DNA of 64,000 nucleotides from positions 532,726 to 596,725 of the forward strand of contig NW_022985197.1 in assembly GCF_010093535.1 (NCBI RefSeq), in the 5' to 3' direction. Each line of letters begins with the position of its first letter. Position 1 is the stretch's first letter. Below, one piece after another: positions 46,416-58,300 of the stretch. A program made the translations under genes and the position numbers. The stretch is from Lindgomyces ingoldianus (lineage: Eukaryota > Ascomycota > Dothideomycetes > Pleosporales > Lindgomycetaceae). The notes beneath the pieces were generated by a model, which did no database searches, was not told the DNA's origin, and saw only the letters and a list, made by a program, of their open reading frames with translations.

Positions 46416-48121
46416 ATGGAGAAGAAACAACCTGAAGGAGAAAGTATTAAACCAAAAAACCCTCTGGTAGTTGACGAACTACTAGAGGCCAGATTGTATA
46501 TGGAAAGCAATGAGTACGAGATCAGACAGGATGGAGGGGCGACAGCATGGCTCCAAGTTTTCGGATGTTGGCTGCTCTTCATGAACACATGGTCAGCAAA
46601 CTCAATCCCCAATCAACACACAATTTCTACTCCTACTTACGCATTCTTAAAGGGGTCTAACAAACTCCTTCGCCATCTTCGAAACATACTACACCGATAC
46701 CAAACTCCCTACCACCAGTCCTTCGTCCATATCATGGATTGGCTCTTTGCAACTCTTCCTCACGCTCTTCATCGGCGTTTTCGCAGGCTGGTTCTTAGAC
46801 GCTGGATACATCCGGGCCGTAATTGTCATCGGCATGTCCTTCGAGGTTGTTGGGATGTTCATGACGAGTCTTTGTGAGACGCAGTGGCAGCTCCTCCTCG
46901 CGCAGGGCGTGTGCGTTGGGATAGGGAGTGGAATTTTGGCTTTTACCAGCGCGGCCGTGATTCCATTTTATTTTACTAAGAGGAGGATGCTAGCCGCAGG
47001 GATTGTGAGCACGGGTAGTAGTGTGGGTGAGTGCAAAGAGCAGCCTTCATTTCCCGTTTCCCCATGGCGCTGCGGCGAGACTGGAGTCGATTGCTGGACT
47101 GAATGCCTGGTTGCTAACTCTTTACTACAGCTGGCGTCGTATATCCCCTGATGATGCGCGAGCTCTTCCAATCTGTCGGATTCTCCTGGGCAGTCCGCAT
47201 CCTGGCCTTCGTTATCCTAACTACACTGCTTCTGAGCATTGTGGTCTTGAAACCTCTCACAAGGCGCAAGAAACATGCTGCGTTTTTTAAAGCGAGCTTT
47301 CTACGCGATACTGCATATACACTTTTTATCCTCGGTAGGGCTCCCTCGTCCTCCCCTCTGTCCTTTGGAGCTTCTAGGATGAGGGCTAATTGGCTGATGA
47401 TCTTATAGCCTACGCATTCATGGTTGCCGGGGTTTATGTTCCGTACTTTTATATTCAAAAGTATGCGTTGGAATTGGGAATTGATGAAGATATGACGTTT
47501 AACGTCATTAGCATTATGAATGCTGCGACATTCTTTGGGCGGTTTCCGTATAACTACCTCGCAGACATGTAAGATACGCCGTCCCCATCCGTTATCATTT
47601 GCAACCAATCTCCTTACATACATGTCTCTCTTCTTCCCTTCCATCAACCTATATTTTCTAGCTAACTCATCCTTAGGTACGGCGGTATCACAATCCTAAT
47701 ACCCTGCTGTCTCGCCACTTCCCTCCTCCTCTTCCTCTGGCGCTTCGTCCACACCCTCTCTGGCCTAATCGCCATCTCTGCAACATACTGTTTCGTAACC
47801 GGCGGTCTGGTCTCCCTGCCGGCCGTCACCATCGCTAATCTCACGACCAACAAATCCGAGTACGGGACTAGGATGGGCATGGGATATACTGTTGCAGCGG
47901 TAGGCGCATTGGTCGGAAATCCGATTGCGGGGGCGGCGAGAAGGGCTGGAGGTGGAATGGTTCGGGAGGGGGGTGTGGGACTGGGTGTAGATGTTGGAGA
48001 TGTTATGGCGAGGTGGCAAGGTGCGTGGTTTGTGGCTGGTGTGGTATTGTTGATGAGTACGGGGCTGATGGGAGTGGCAAGGTGGGTCAGAGTGGGTTGG
48101 AATTGGAGAGTTAAGTTGTGA
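46416..48121 (+). CDS. MFS transporter, monocarboxylate-porter (MCT/Mch) type
   Basis: Membrane carrier of the major facilitator superfamily, related to fungal monocarboxylate-transporter homologues, which often move organic acids or small metabolites. Exons 46416-46591, 46653-47026, 47131-47334, 47409-47568 and 47677-48121 join in frame to 452 residues. A charged cytosolic N terminus of about 42 residues leads into G-G-A-T-A-W-L-Q-V-F-G, then G-L-T-N-S-F-A-I-F-E-T-Y-Y, a family hallmark, split by intron 1. About twelve hydrophobic helices can be drawn. The loop after helix 2/3 reads G-W-F-L-D-A-G-Y-I-R. Helix 7-8 has F-M-V-A-G-V-Y-V-P-Y-F-Y-I-Q-K-Y-A. Substrate is unknown. It sits 390 bp downstream of a deaminating dehydratase on the same strand, which suggests but does not prove shared use. 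Confidence 0.92.
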
Positions 48122-48627
48122 TGTGAGATGTATAATGGACTGCTGTTGTTATCAATTGGGCCGATTTGGGACGAGTACTAGTGTAACTGAGAATAAGTAA
48201 ATTCTGAAGACGATTATCAACATGAGATATTTTCGAAGAATCTCAGAACTCTCTCTTCTCATTCAAGCCCGTGGAGAGACAGTTGGTGGAGTATGGATGA
48301 CGGCTCTCGCCATTAACGGTTATGGGGCTCTGACGTTCATATATGTACAAGTTTGCAATGTATCGAGATTAGATGGAAAGCTTGTCTTCAAGAAAAAATG
48401 ACAAAACAAACAGACAAGCCCAACTTAACGAATACAACCCTCCATCGCGCCTGTGTCTTTATTACATGCAACCTGTACACTTCTTCCCGTCGAGGAATCC
48501 CAAAAAAAAAACACCTCCTCAAAAGCCTCAGAATAATCTCCTTCAATCTTACAAAAGCCACTCACCCTTCTTGTACCCAACGCTCCAACTACCAAATATG
48601 TAGATTTCCTCTCAGCAAAAAAAACAC
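48122..48627. other. Intergenic region, transporter 3' flank to tRNA-Lys
   Basis: No protein gene. The right end contains a run of eight A's on the plus strand (48617-48624), which on the minus strand is the T-run terminator of the tRNA gene. Confidence 0.6.
48617..48624 (-). terminator. Pol III terminator of tRNA-Lys
   Basis: Eight consecutive T's on the minus strand, starting three bases past the tRNA discriminator base. This is the normal RNA polymerase III stop signal. Confidence 0.85.
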
Positions 48628-48701
48628 CGCCCGACCTGGGACTCGAACCCAGAGCCTTGAGATTAAAAGTCTCACGCGCTAACCAATTGTGCCAGCCGGG
48701 C
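48628..48701 (-). tRNA. tRNA-Lys, anticodon TTT, no intron
   Basis: On the minus strand a full cloverleaf can be folded. The acceptor stem GCCCGGC pairs with GTCGGGC (one G-T pair). The D loop contains the A box TGGCACAATTGG, and the T arm has GGTTCGAGTCC as B box. The anticodon loop CTTTTAA is closed by a GAGA/TCTC stem and presents TTT, reading AAA/AAG lysine codons. The anticodon loop runs on uninterrupted, so there is no intron. The discriminator base is G, and CCA is not encoded, as usual in eukaryotes. Confidence 0.96.
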
Positions 48702-49227
48702 TTTTTCACATCATCTTTCAATGGGAGAATTTACCAAATTTAAGAAATAATTGAATATATACCTATATTTTTGACTCCAGAAATTTTGGTAGCAGATTTG
48801 CTAGAGGGGAGAGAAAGGAAAGTGGGTGGGGTGTCTTATCCGGTAGCCTAGAGTGGGGGGATGAGTAATGGGAATGGGGGCGGCAATATCGGAACATGAC
48901 GATCGGAATCGGAGAATTCGCGAGCTTCAGGGTGGTGTTGCTACCCCCCTGACTCTCACACGACCAGCATATATGTAGTCTCGCATGCACGTGGTACTTT
49001 CTTTCTCTGGAATCGTTGAGATTTCTGCCGAAAAGGAGTTACAAGAAGCAAGATTTTGCAAACACCCTAACTACACAAATAGGTCAAGCCAAAAATACTC
49101 CCACCCATCCGTTCGTCGATCTTTCAAATCTCAACCATACCATTCATATACATTCCCCAAGTTTGCAGCATCTACCCAACCCTATTCTCGGCCCAAATAT
49201 TATTTCGTCTTGGAAGAAGGAGAAACT
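48702..49227. other. Intergenic region between tRNA-Lys and hexokinase gene
   Basis: About 520 bp, carrying tRNA upstream sequence and the 3' flank of the minus-strand hexokinase gene. A short plus-strand frame (48985-49365) overlapping the hexokinase 3' end is a shadow. Confidence 0.5.
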
Positions 49228-51221
49228 TCACTCGCTATCCGAATCATGCACCGCCTTCCCCGCGACAAGCGCAATCAGCGCTGCACCAACACCAGACCCA
49301 TCTTTCGCAATGCCAATACGGATCCTCTTCTCTCCAGCCTCGCCAATCTCCTCGACTTCCCTTAGTGCCTGTCTAACATGGTCTTCGAAACCAGGGTAAA
49401 ATTCTACCAGCGACCCATCAACGCCGATATCAATTACGTCTTCTTCCGGCACCTCTCCTCGACCAGCTGAATCGAAATCTCCTCTCGGCAGCTCAACGCC
49501 AGCTTTCTTTTCTGTGGTTGCCGTTCCAGTAGTAGAAGAAGCATTTAGTCGCCCAGTCTCGATAATAATAGCGGCAATAGCGACGGCCGAGAGACGAGCT
49601 GCACGTCGTCCAACAGCAGCAGCGATTACGCGTACCGCTTCCGCATCCTCAGCGCTCACGGCAGAGATGCCATAGTCCTTGTCCAAGGTCTGCCTTGTCA
49701 TTCTGTACCCGGGGCTGTGGTCGCCGGCGCAAATGCTCAAGAAACTGGTATCGATCCCCCACTGCTTCCACAACCCGCTGCCCTCGTGGATCTGCGTGGT
49801 GCTGTGGACGTCATTTTGGGCTGAGTTCTCGTCCCTGAAAAGTGGGATTGAGGGGTCCTCGAGGAGCCCGACAAGGGCAAGACGGAGAACTTCACCAAGG
49901 AACATGCCTGAGACTCGTTTTTCGAACATCTGGATACCGGGATTCACGGATTTGGCGTCGAGCTCGATGTCGTATGGAGTGTTTGGAAGCGTGCGGAGGG
50001 AGTTGTCGAAGGAACCCCATTCGGTGTTGACGACCATCTCACCCGTAGACTTGTCGTAGTCTCCTGCTTTTTGGTTGTTGGTGAGTTTAGTGAGTTTATC
50101 TAATTTCTCCACGTAGGCACCGTTAGTTCCGGTCCCAAAGATGGCACCCAAAAGAGTGCCAGTCTTGCCGGGAGAAGTGTATGACCGAGCCATGAGCGTC
50201 CCCACAGTATCATTGACCAAAGCCGCGACTCGAACCGGGAGATGCAGCTCGTCAATCTCCGCCTGAAGTAGAGCGCAGACGTCCTTGCCGACGGCATCCT
50301 GGATATCGAAGCCCTTTGTCCAACGCATCAGCAAGCCTTTATTGATTCCAATCTGATGTACTGGGAAGGAGAAAGTAAAGCCCAAGTTGAATATTTCTTC
50401 CTCGTTTATGCGATCCCCCGTTTTCCGGCGCCGAATGTGTGAGAAGTAGTGTTCTTCATGGTGCGTCTTGAGGAAGATCTCGATCTGCTTGGCTAGGAAG
50501 GAGAACAGTTCTTTGGCCGTCTTCGCAACCATGAGCTCCCGAGGGATGGCGACCTTGCTCTGGGTGAGGGAGAAGGTGGTGTTACCATGCAATTGAATTG
50601 AACAGACACGGAAGTTGGTCCCGCCTAGGTCAACGGCCATGTAGAGACCCTTCTCAGTTCCATTGGGTACAGCGGTGACGTATGTGGGAATCTGGCTCAA
50701 CTCCGTTCCATCCCTCTCGAGACCCTCGTCTGCGGAACATTAGTACGTTAATTCCCAGGTAGGTCATGGAACTTACTCATCTCGCGTATAAACTCCTTGA
50801 CAGCCTTCCTGACGTCCTCTTGCCCAAACTCAAACTCGGCGGCGACCCGCTTAGCCTGCTCTGCAAGCGCCATGCTGCGTTCAGTGTCTGTGTTGAATGT
50901 GCCTGCAAACTCGACGTGCTGTGGCGGCCGCGGACAGGTCGGAGGGCTCTTATGAAGGGTGGGACTGTGGAGAGGGACGCTCGGCGATGTAACACGCCAA
51001 TGCTGCTTTGGCGAGAAATACTGCAGGATCTCGTGAGGTAGGCGGGGGACAAGCAGCTGGACCGTGAGGACGAGCAGCACAATCACCACGCCGAACAGGT
51101 GATGGGTCGAGAGCGACGGGGGCAGGCGGGTCTCAGACTGTGCGGTGCTATGTCGCCGCGAGCGAGCTGAGCGGGCGCGAGAAGAGGGACCCGCAGAGCA
51201 GTTGGCAAGGCTGGTCTTCAT
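49228..51221 (-). CDS. Hexokinase with N-terminal membrane anchor (HxkC-like)
   Basis: Glucose/hexose kinase family protein tethered to a membrane. Exons 51221-50777 and 50729-49228 join in frame to 648 residues, about 150 more than soluble hexokinases. The extra N terminus is Arg/Ser-rich and followed by a hydrophobic helix (about 42-58, F-G-V-V-I-V-L-L-V-L-T-V) and a Pro-rich linker. The catalytic domain keeps phosphate motif D-L-G-G-T-N-F-R (from 182), sugar-binding F-T-F-S-F-P, R-W-T-K-G-F-D, catalytic Asp in V-N-D-T (322), G-T-G-T-N-G-A-Y-V-E, N-T-E-W-G-S-F-D-N and the adenosine motif D-G-S-G-V-G-A-A. The usual N-A-A-Y is N-G-A-Y here. Aspergillus HxkC is a mitochondria-linked atypical hexokinase of similar layout. 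Core residues look intact, so activity is plausible; a regulatory role is the alternative. Confidence 0.93.
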
Positions 51222-52578
51222 CAAGGCCCTCCTTTGGTCGGCGGGGTCAGTCACCGGGGGGGACGGGCTGGTGGTGAGCCTACCAAGGGTCCGTGTTGAG
51301 GGATGTACTATGCAATTCTATGCGCATGCAGTAGTGACCGAATTTTCGTATTCGACCGATTGCGTTGGGCGTCAACTCCGGGCATGAGGCACAATCACAG
51401 AGCTCTGCAATTGGGGGCATTGCACATAAGGACGTCCGCTGCGCGACACTCTAGCGTCGCGGCGTGGGCAAGGAGGGCAATTGAAACGGGAGGGGGCTTG
51501 TAAGAGAAACACACCTCCGTATCAAACCCCCCTCCCCCGCCCGCAATCCTAACCATCGAGCCATTAGCCTTCTCCGCAAAAACTGGTTACGTCGGCGGCT
51601 GAACATCCCCAGACTGGGGACCATTCTGTCGGCATCCCGCCATGATTCGGCGGGCAGTGGGTACCCTCAACGGCCCCGTCAGCGGCCCTGTCAGCGTCCA
51701 ATACGCGATAATGCCCTCTCGTCACATGAGTTCACGCAGTCCCGTCGTTGTAGTATGCAAAGGAACGCTTCTTTTGTTTCACGCTAAACTATGTATGCTT
51801 TACTACAGAATTGTCTCCTCTGGTTCTCCTGCTGCACCTCGCTCGCTCTCCCCTAAACCTCACCGCTCTAAAGCACTACTTTTCGTCGTCTCCGCAAAGG
51901 AATAGGTAGATAGTACAGACTTTGTCGGTCGCCAAACCAACACAGGATCGCGCAGAACTGCCTCCACGCCCTTTCCCCCCAAAATCCTTCACAAGCCGCA
52001 GAAAGCCAAAAGACATGTACATGTATCGAAAAGGCTAACAGGAAGACCCGACCCAACCCCACTGCGCAACCCATGCAGCCATAATTAGCGGGCGCCAGTC
52101 TGAAGCAAGGAGACGTCGCCGTTAGTACGTCTACAGTATGTACGATAAGAGACCAAAAGGAAAACCTGAAAGAAAGCAGGTCGGTGTACGTGCCAAAATG
52201 TCCTCCGTGAGCCCCCCCTCTAATGTTCATCATTAATTACCTGCCAATGAGAATCCAAATCCCGGTCCCATTGGCAGCTCGTAAAAGGTATCTCGGCCCT
52301 CCTCATTACTGCCCGTCGAGGTCTAACAAAGATCCGTGCCTATTCGTGATTGAGAAGAGAAGATGTGTAGCCAGGGTCAGGGATGGATAGCTGCCGTCAA
52401 CAGCAGAAAGGGAAACCCGGAGAAGAAAGACATGTCGGTGGCACGGAACCGCCAGCTTTCAGACCAGTAGATGGATGATTTCGTCAATGTCGCCGGAATC
52501 GAAAAACGGTGTCGATGCAAACTCCCAACATACTCCAATTCGAATGCCGCAGATGCGATATGAAACAGATCTCCTCTA
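51222..52578. other. Intergenic region between hexokinase and reductase-tail genes
   Basis: 1.36 kb holding the hexokinase promoter (right of its start at 51221) and the 3' flank of the next minus-strand gene. No gene or RNA was recognised; frames are short. A C-run/G-run stretch near 51515-51540 resembles a homopyrimidine tract. Confidence 0.5.
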
Positions 52579-55315
52579 TTACCGAACGCCGATAGGAGGA
52601 CGAGGTCCTAGGCTACTCTGGCTGCTGTGCGCAGAGTTCTCCGAATCTAGTTGAGCGCTGGCGCCACTACTACCACTCCCCGCGCTAGCGCTCGCACTTC
52701 CAGTCAGACTGCGCACTTGAGGACGAGACTTGGGCGGGTAAAGGTTGCTCACCCCAGCATGTTGTTCAACTTGTTGCGGTGCCACTGCATTACCATGACC
52801 GGGTGGATGTCGTGGAACCGGCTGTCTCATCCCAGGAGGGGACGGACGGCCATTAGGTTGCACTCCATTCGGAGGCATACCATTCGGAGGCATACCATTC
52901 GGTGGCATACCATTCGGAGGTATTCCATTCGGAGGGTAGCCGTTTGGTGGAGACGGTCTCCCAACAGGTCGCGGCCCAGGGCTGAGAGGATTGCCTGGGG
53001 ACTGGCTCGTTCGTCGGTTCATTGGAGGATATGCACCATAGCTACCACCCTGTTGAAGCTCATCCAGGCGTGCTGTGGTTAGTGAGTTTGCTCTCGATTG
53101 TTGACCCATCTCCCCACGATCAACATTACCGTATCGGTTTGAAGAATAGCCCATTAGGGGGTTGTTCATGATCGAATCATGAAGACCTGGAACATCCTGC
53201 ATCAATCTCGCGCTCGTGCGGTTCTTGTTCATTCCAGGTCGGAAGGGGTTCCTTGAGCGCTGGCCTCCTCCTGGACCTGGAGGTGGCCCACCAAGACCTC
53301 CAAGCTCCGGGTTTTTGCGGATCTGGCTTGCACTCGGCACCTTGCGATTGCGGCGGGATGTAACGCTCATCATGTCGAAGTTGTCAGGATCAATCATCGG
53401 CCCAGGGCCACGTGAAGCCATGGGATCAAAATAATCATCCTCATCCTCGTCTTCGTCAAAACCACCCATGTGCGAAGGAGGCGGAGGAGGGCCCCTACGT
53501 GGGCCTCGACGCATGTTAAACTCTTGCTCTCGAAGCTGGAGCTCTTTTTGTCGAAGCATAAGCTCTCGTTCTCGGAGAGCAAGATCGTTCGAGGACGCTC
53601 CTCCGTGTTCATATCCACCGCCATTAGCTTGCCCATCGTCAGCCATGTTGTCGTACAGCATCAAGTGGCTGAATTCTTCGAGATTATTTTCGTCAAACGA
53701 GGGTCGTCGTGGCCCAGGGCCCCCAGGGGGGTAACCGTTCATCTGCCTCGGTGGGTATCCATTCATCTGACCTGGTGGTGGGCCTCGACGCATCATGGGC
53801 GGTACCCCGGTTATCGATGGAGCCCTGCTTCTCGGACGAGGGCCCCCCTTTATCATTGGCCCGTTTCCATTCATCATCGGCCCGCCTGGGCCTCTCGGCA
53901 AAGGGGCCGAGGACAACCGTGGCGGTGGTTGCGGTGGCGCTGCTCCGTTTGAAGGGGAAGGATTGGGTAGTGTCGTTGGTTTGTTCCGGTTCGCAATATT
54001 GATGTGATGAAGCATAGCATAGAGTGTCTCGATGCGGGGTACAGGGACGCTGTTTTCCTGGGCAAGTTTCAGGGGTGATCCAAGATACGTTTCAATCTCC
54101 ATTGGCCGTCTGGCCTCAAAGTCCAGGTACATCGTGCTGTTGGTCTCCTGACGTTGGGTCATTGTTTGAATCGTGGTTTCCCGAAAGTCTGACGGGAATG
54201 AGCAGCCTTGGGCGTTTGCAAGAGCCAACAATTCATCTATTATGCCGGTGACGAGGGCCCGGACACCGACTTTCTCCAGCAATTCGGCGTGGTTCGGTGT
54301 TTCGAAGAGGACACTGGCCGGCTGGAAAGCAATTGCACTACAAAAAGCGTTAGCGTAAGCCCCTCGTATTATGAGACGAAAAAGTGACGTACCCAATCAT
54401 TCGCTCGTACTGTTGCTGGCGGATGTTGGGAGACACTTTGCAGTCAACCTGACCAGAGCTCAGCGTCATCGCAAGAGCATCTGCCATATCAGCCTGGATT
54501 TGTGCTGGGATGTTGCTGTTCTTGTTTGCGGGGCCGACCCAAATGTCGGTCGCTCCCTTGTGTTCAAACTCGCTGGCCCCAAGCTGCGATATCTCTGCCC
54601 CCGAAACTAGTGACAATACTACATTCGTCGGAAACCGTTGTTCGAGATATGATTCGACTCCTAGACTGTGCGTAGTGTTCATAAGGATGCAGGTGTGTTG
54701 CGGCGAGACCACGGATTCGATGATGTTGGCGATATCGTATACGTCGGGGAGGGCCTTCACGCAAAGGAGGACATAGTCGAATGGCTGTTTGGAAGAATGT
54801 GCAGCGTCTTCGGGGGATCGGACCACTGCGAACTGTTAGTTCAGAGGGTCGGATACAGAGGGTTGGGTGACCGCATACCTGAATATGGCTTGAAGCGTTC
54901 ATTACCGTACAGAGCGGATCTAGATAGCAACGGTTAGCCACAACGTCTCTCGGGGTAACTGATAGCGAGGGACGCACTTGAAGCTGATGCCGTACTGGGC
55001 CACGCTTTCATATCCGGACTTCCACACAAGCGTCACGTCGCAGGCGTTGGTAGCTTGGAGCCGCCACGATAAGAAGGCCGACACAGCGTTGCCGCCAACT
55101 GCACGCGGTGAGGTCAGCAATTGAGCAACTCAGACAGGAAGAGGGACACGGCAACGGATGTGGAAGGAGCAAAACGTGGGAGAAAAGCTTGGTTGTGGCA
55201 GGCGTGGACGAGCAATCGTCACGAGCCGGCGAGCCATTGTCGTGTGATAAATATGATAGAGAGCTTGCAAGGACACACCTGAGAGAATTCGCAGTCTGGG
55301 GACCGCAGGAGCCAT
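52579..55315 (-). CDS. Ketopantoate reductase-like (PanE/ApbA) protein with long disordered tail
   Basis: Exons 55315-55279, 55098-54978, 54919-54879, 54825-54393 and 54337-52579 close in frame to 796 residues. The first 325 or so residues follow the PanE/ApbA plan: a beta-strand then V-G-G-N-A-V-S (13-19) as the NADPH-binding glycine loop, Y-V-L-L-C-V-K-A with the catalytic-type Lys at 90, and a C-terminal helical half with Y-E-R-M-I-G, E-I-E-T-Y-L-G-S-P and I-E-T-L-Y-A-M-L. The glycine loop is altered from the usual G-x-G-x-x-G, so NADPH use is uncertain. After that comes a roughly 465-residue Pro/Gly/Met/Asn-rich tail with one Arg/Glu/Gln helix (about 465-490), an acidic D-E-D-E-D-E-D-D patch and five P-P-N-G-x repeats. 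Whether it is an enzyme or a scaffold is open. Confidence 0.88.
52865..52939. repeat. 15-bp coding minisatellite
   Basis: Five tandem copies of a 15-bp unit (CCATTCGGAGGCATA and close variants) inside the tail of the reductase-like gene. On the minus strand they encode repeated P-P-N-G-M. Only single-base variants occur between copies. Confidence 0.85.
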
Positions 55316-58300
55316 GGCGGGTGCTGATCAGAGGTGCTGGTGTCGGGCGGACGTGGCAGTTGAAGAGAGGAGGGTGGGTGGTGAGGAGAGCCAAAAGTTT
55401 GGCGTCGAGAGCCGCGTAGCCAGGTCGAGCGAGAGCAGTCTGGCGACGGCACGGGGCGGACGGCGTAATTATTGATTAAGATAGGTTCCGGGAATGAGCG
55501 TGCGGGCGGTCGAGCGACAATTCACTGCGTCGACATGGAACAGGCAATAAAAGAGAGGCGAAGGTGGGAGAGCGAGAAAGTTGTGTTCAATGGCCGCGAG
55601 AAGCACCACCGGAGCCAGTGGGAAGGCGGAAGGCGGCTGGGCCAAGCAGGACACAGGACAGGCAAGATGGAGCGCACGGAAAGCACAGTCGAGCGTGCCA
55701 CAGGTCCCACGACAGAGCAGAAGCAAAGCGAGTGGAATGCTGGCGACGCGGGGACAGCGGGTGGAGGGGAGAGAGGAGAGGGAACAAGATGGCGCGCAAG
55801 TGAGTTGGCGGAGACGGCGGAGCAACCAGAGCAGCAGAGGAGCGAAGGGTTGATACGTCTGCTATCTAACGCTTGCACCTTGATGTGCGTGCCACTTCGA
55901 CTTCCTGCTGGGTTCCTGGCCCGCTCGCTTGGACACCGAATCGCCTTCCTTCATTTATTATTCTGGAATCCTCTGCTTCATGGCTGGCTGCGGGTGGGCG
56001 TCATATGCAAGCACTCACTGCTTTGTTTGCGCTGCAAAAACAGCTGTTGTTAAGCAGCAGTAGCTGTAGACGGGGTGGGCAGGTGCTGGCCACAATGCCC
56101 GTCTATCTGACCTTCCTGACGACAGTATCGCAGAGCTTGATCAGAGATGAGGTGCTGCGACTTTCGATACGAGACCCGGTGTGTGAGAATCCGCTATCAG
56201 CGCCTCTGCATGCGAGCATCAATGGGGTCCCTGCTTGCGTGGCCTTCGTCCGCCGTCATGGGGAGATGATCCACCGCCGCCGACTCAGGAGATCTGAAGG
56301 AGGCGTTTGTCGCCTACCGCTACGATAGCAGGCCTAGCAAAGACAAAATGCAAGCTACACCACTTGCTTCTTGCTCATTCCGTCGTCGCTTTGTCCGCCC
56401 GTGCAGCAGAGGCCTCGAATCCTGCTCTCCTTTTCTTGCGTCACGCTGAAAGTGCATCCACCCATCCAACACCAAGGCGTGCCTGGCCAATAATCGTATC
56501 CCAACGGCTGTGCAGTTCAAGTCTGACGTCGCGCTCTGGTGGACCGCGCCAAGGCGCTGGCACCCTCTCTGGCGGCATCACGCCCGGCGACGCCAATTCA
56601 TTCACTGGGCAGAGATCACCGCCATTGGGACGTGCACAAGCAGTATTGGAAATGTCCGTCGCAACGGCAGCTTGTTATCCATGGCGCCACCAGCCGCCCA
56701 CCAGATAGAGGACCGTTTTAATCTCCAATCTCCCTCCCTGGCCGCCACCTCCCATCCGTCTGCTCAGTAGAATAAGCACACGTTCCGTTCATGGTCTGCT
56801 AACGTTAACTGCTGTTCATTTTGATAAAGTCTGCCTCCCAGCCACGCCCGATGAGGAGGGGCCGGCCATACCGGAGCCCCTTTTCCAAACTTCTCGTCCA
56901 GACCCGCAGTGTACATGTCCCGGGCCTTGCTTGCGTCGACGAATACGTAGCCGTGGAGCAGTCTACTCGAGAGCGGTCTTACAGGAACCTACCGCACCGC
57001 AGAAGCACCGGGCGGGGCAACCACCATAGCATATCTCGCGGTGTACGAGTGACATCGGGTTCATCTACATACATTGTTACGCACGACTGAACCAAGGTGC
57101 AGGGCAGCGGCGAGGTTTGAGGTTGAAGAGCCTATCATCCCACAGAGTAATAATAGATTTGCTATTGCCTCGACTGCCTTTCCGACATCATCTGTAATTT
57201 TACCATTTGCCATCAAGATCGACTTGGGTTTCCGTTCGTTGCACTAGCAGCCTGCACATCGCATGTTGCCATTTGCTCGTCCCAGGACTGGACGCAATGC
57301 CAAGCCAGTCGCCTTGTTTTTTCCGCTGACACGTTCAAGATTGCATGCAGAACTTTGTGTTTCAGATTGTTTTAGTTTGCAGAAGGATCCGTCTTCTCGA
57401 AGCGAGTGGCTTAGTGGAGCTTTCCTTCGCACCGCCTCAAGCTCCACAGCAAGTCACGATTTGGATCTCCCCAAATCTGTTTCATAACTCAACCCTCAGC
57501 GCCATTCAACCTCTCTTCACCATTGCCACTGACACCTCGACCTAAGCATCGTCTACTACCCGAAGCAGGAGGCGAATTCAAAGCTTCGCTAAGCTTGTTA
57601 TGCCCTAATCCACTTGTCAATTGTGGCCAGTAGGGCTTGCGGATATCTCTACATCCGAGATACTGCCCCTATGTGGAACGGGGCAGGGGTAATTCAAGAC
57701 AGAAACTTGCATCCTGTTACCCTCCTCTCAAATTCCAGCCAAAAGTCTAATTGATCAAACTTGCCCTGCTACTGGTCTGCAGTAGGCGCGAATATGCTGT
57801 TAGTAATTTCAGGCTAGCATTTAACACACCAACAGCGCACGACGCTGAATGGACAAACCCTAACTACCCACGTTGTTGTATTCAAACAAGCAGCCTTATC
57901 AAGGCGGAGACAATGGCGAACGTTCTGTGTCAGCCGGGGTAACGTTGTCATCTCTTCTCCACTCAAGCGTGGCGACCTAGCTCACGAACCGTCAGGTACT
58001 CGTCGTGTGCCAGACCTGTACCTTCATAAACCGTTTCAACACCTTTTCTTGACACTTTCGTCTTCGGCTGGGAGCCACGCAGGGTCTGCAACGCGTCTGT
58101 CACCACCCTTCCCTCCCCTTCAATATTAAACTTTCCTCAATGAGATCTAAACACCGCACGAATAGTGCGGACTTACCAAATGCCCGTTCGCTATTGGCAA
58201 GGTAGAGTCTCATCGTGACCCTGACCCATGAGGCTCTTAAGTCAGGAACAGCCAAATACGCGCGCACACAATGGGATAGCTGAATACACATGGGAGATTT

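Noticed and set aside
55472..56053. 193-codon plus-strand frame in the 4.5-kb gap
   Set aside because: Overlaps several other frames on both strands, low-complexity Glu/Arg reading, no domain.
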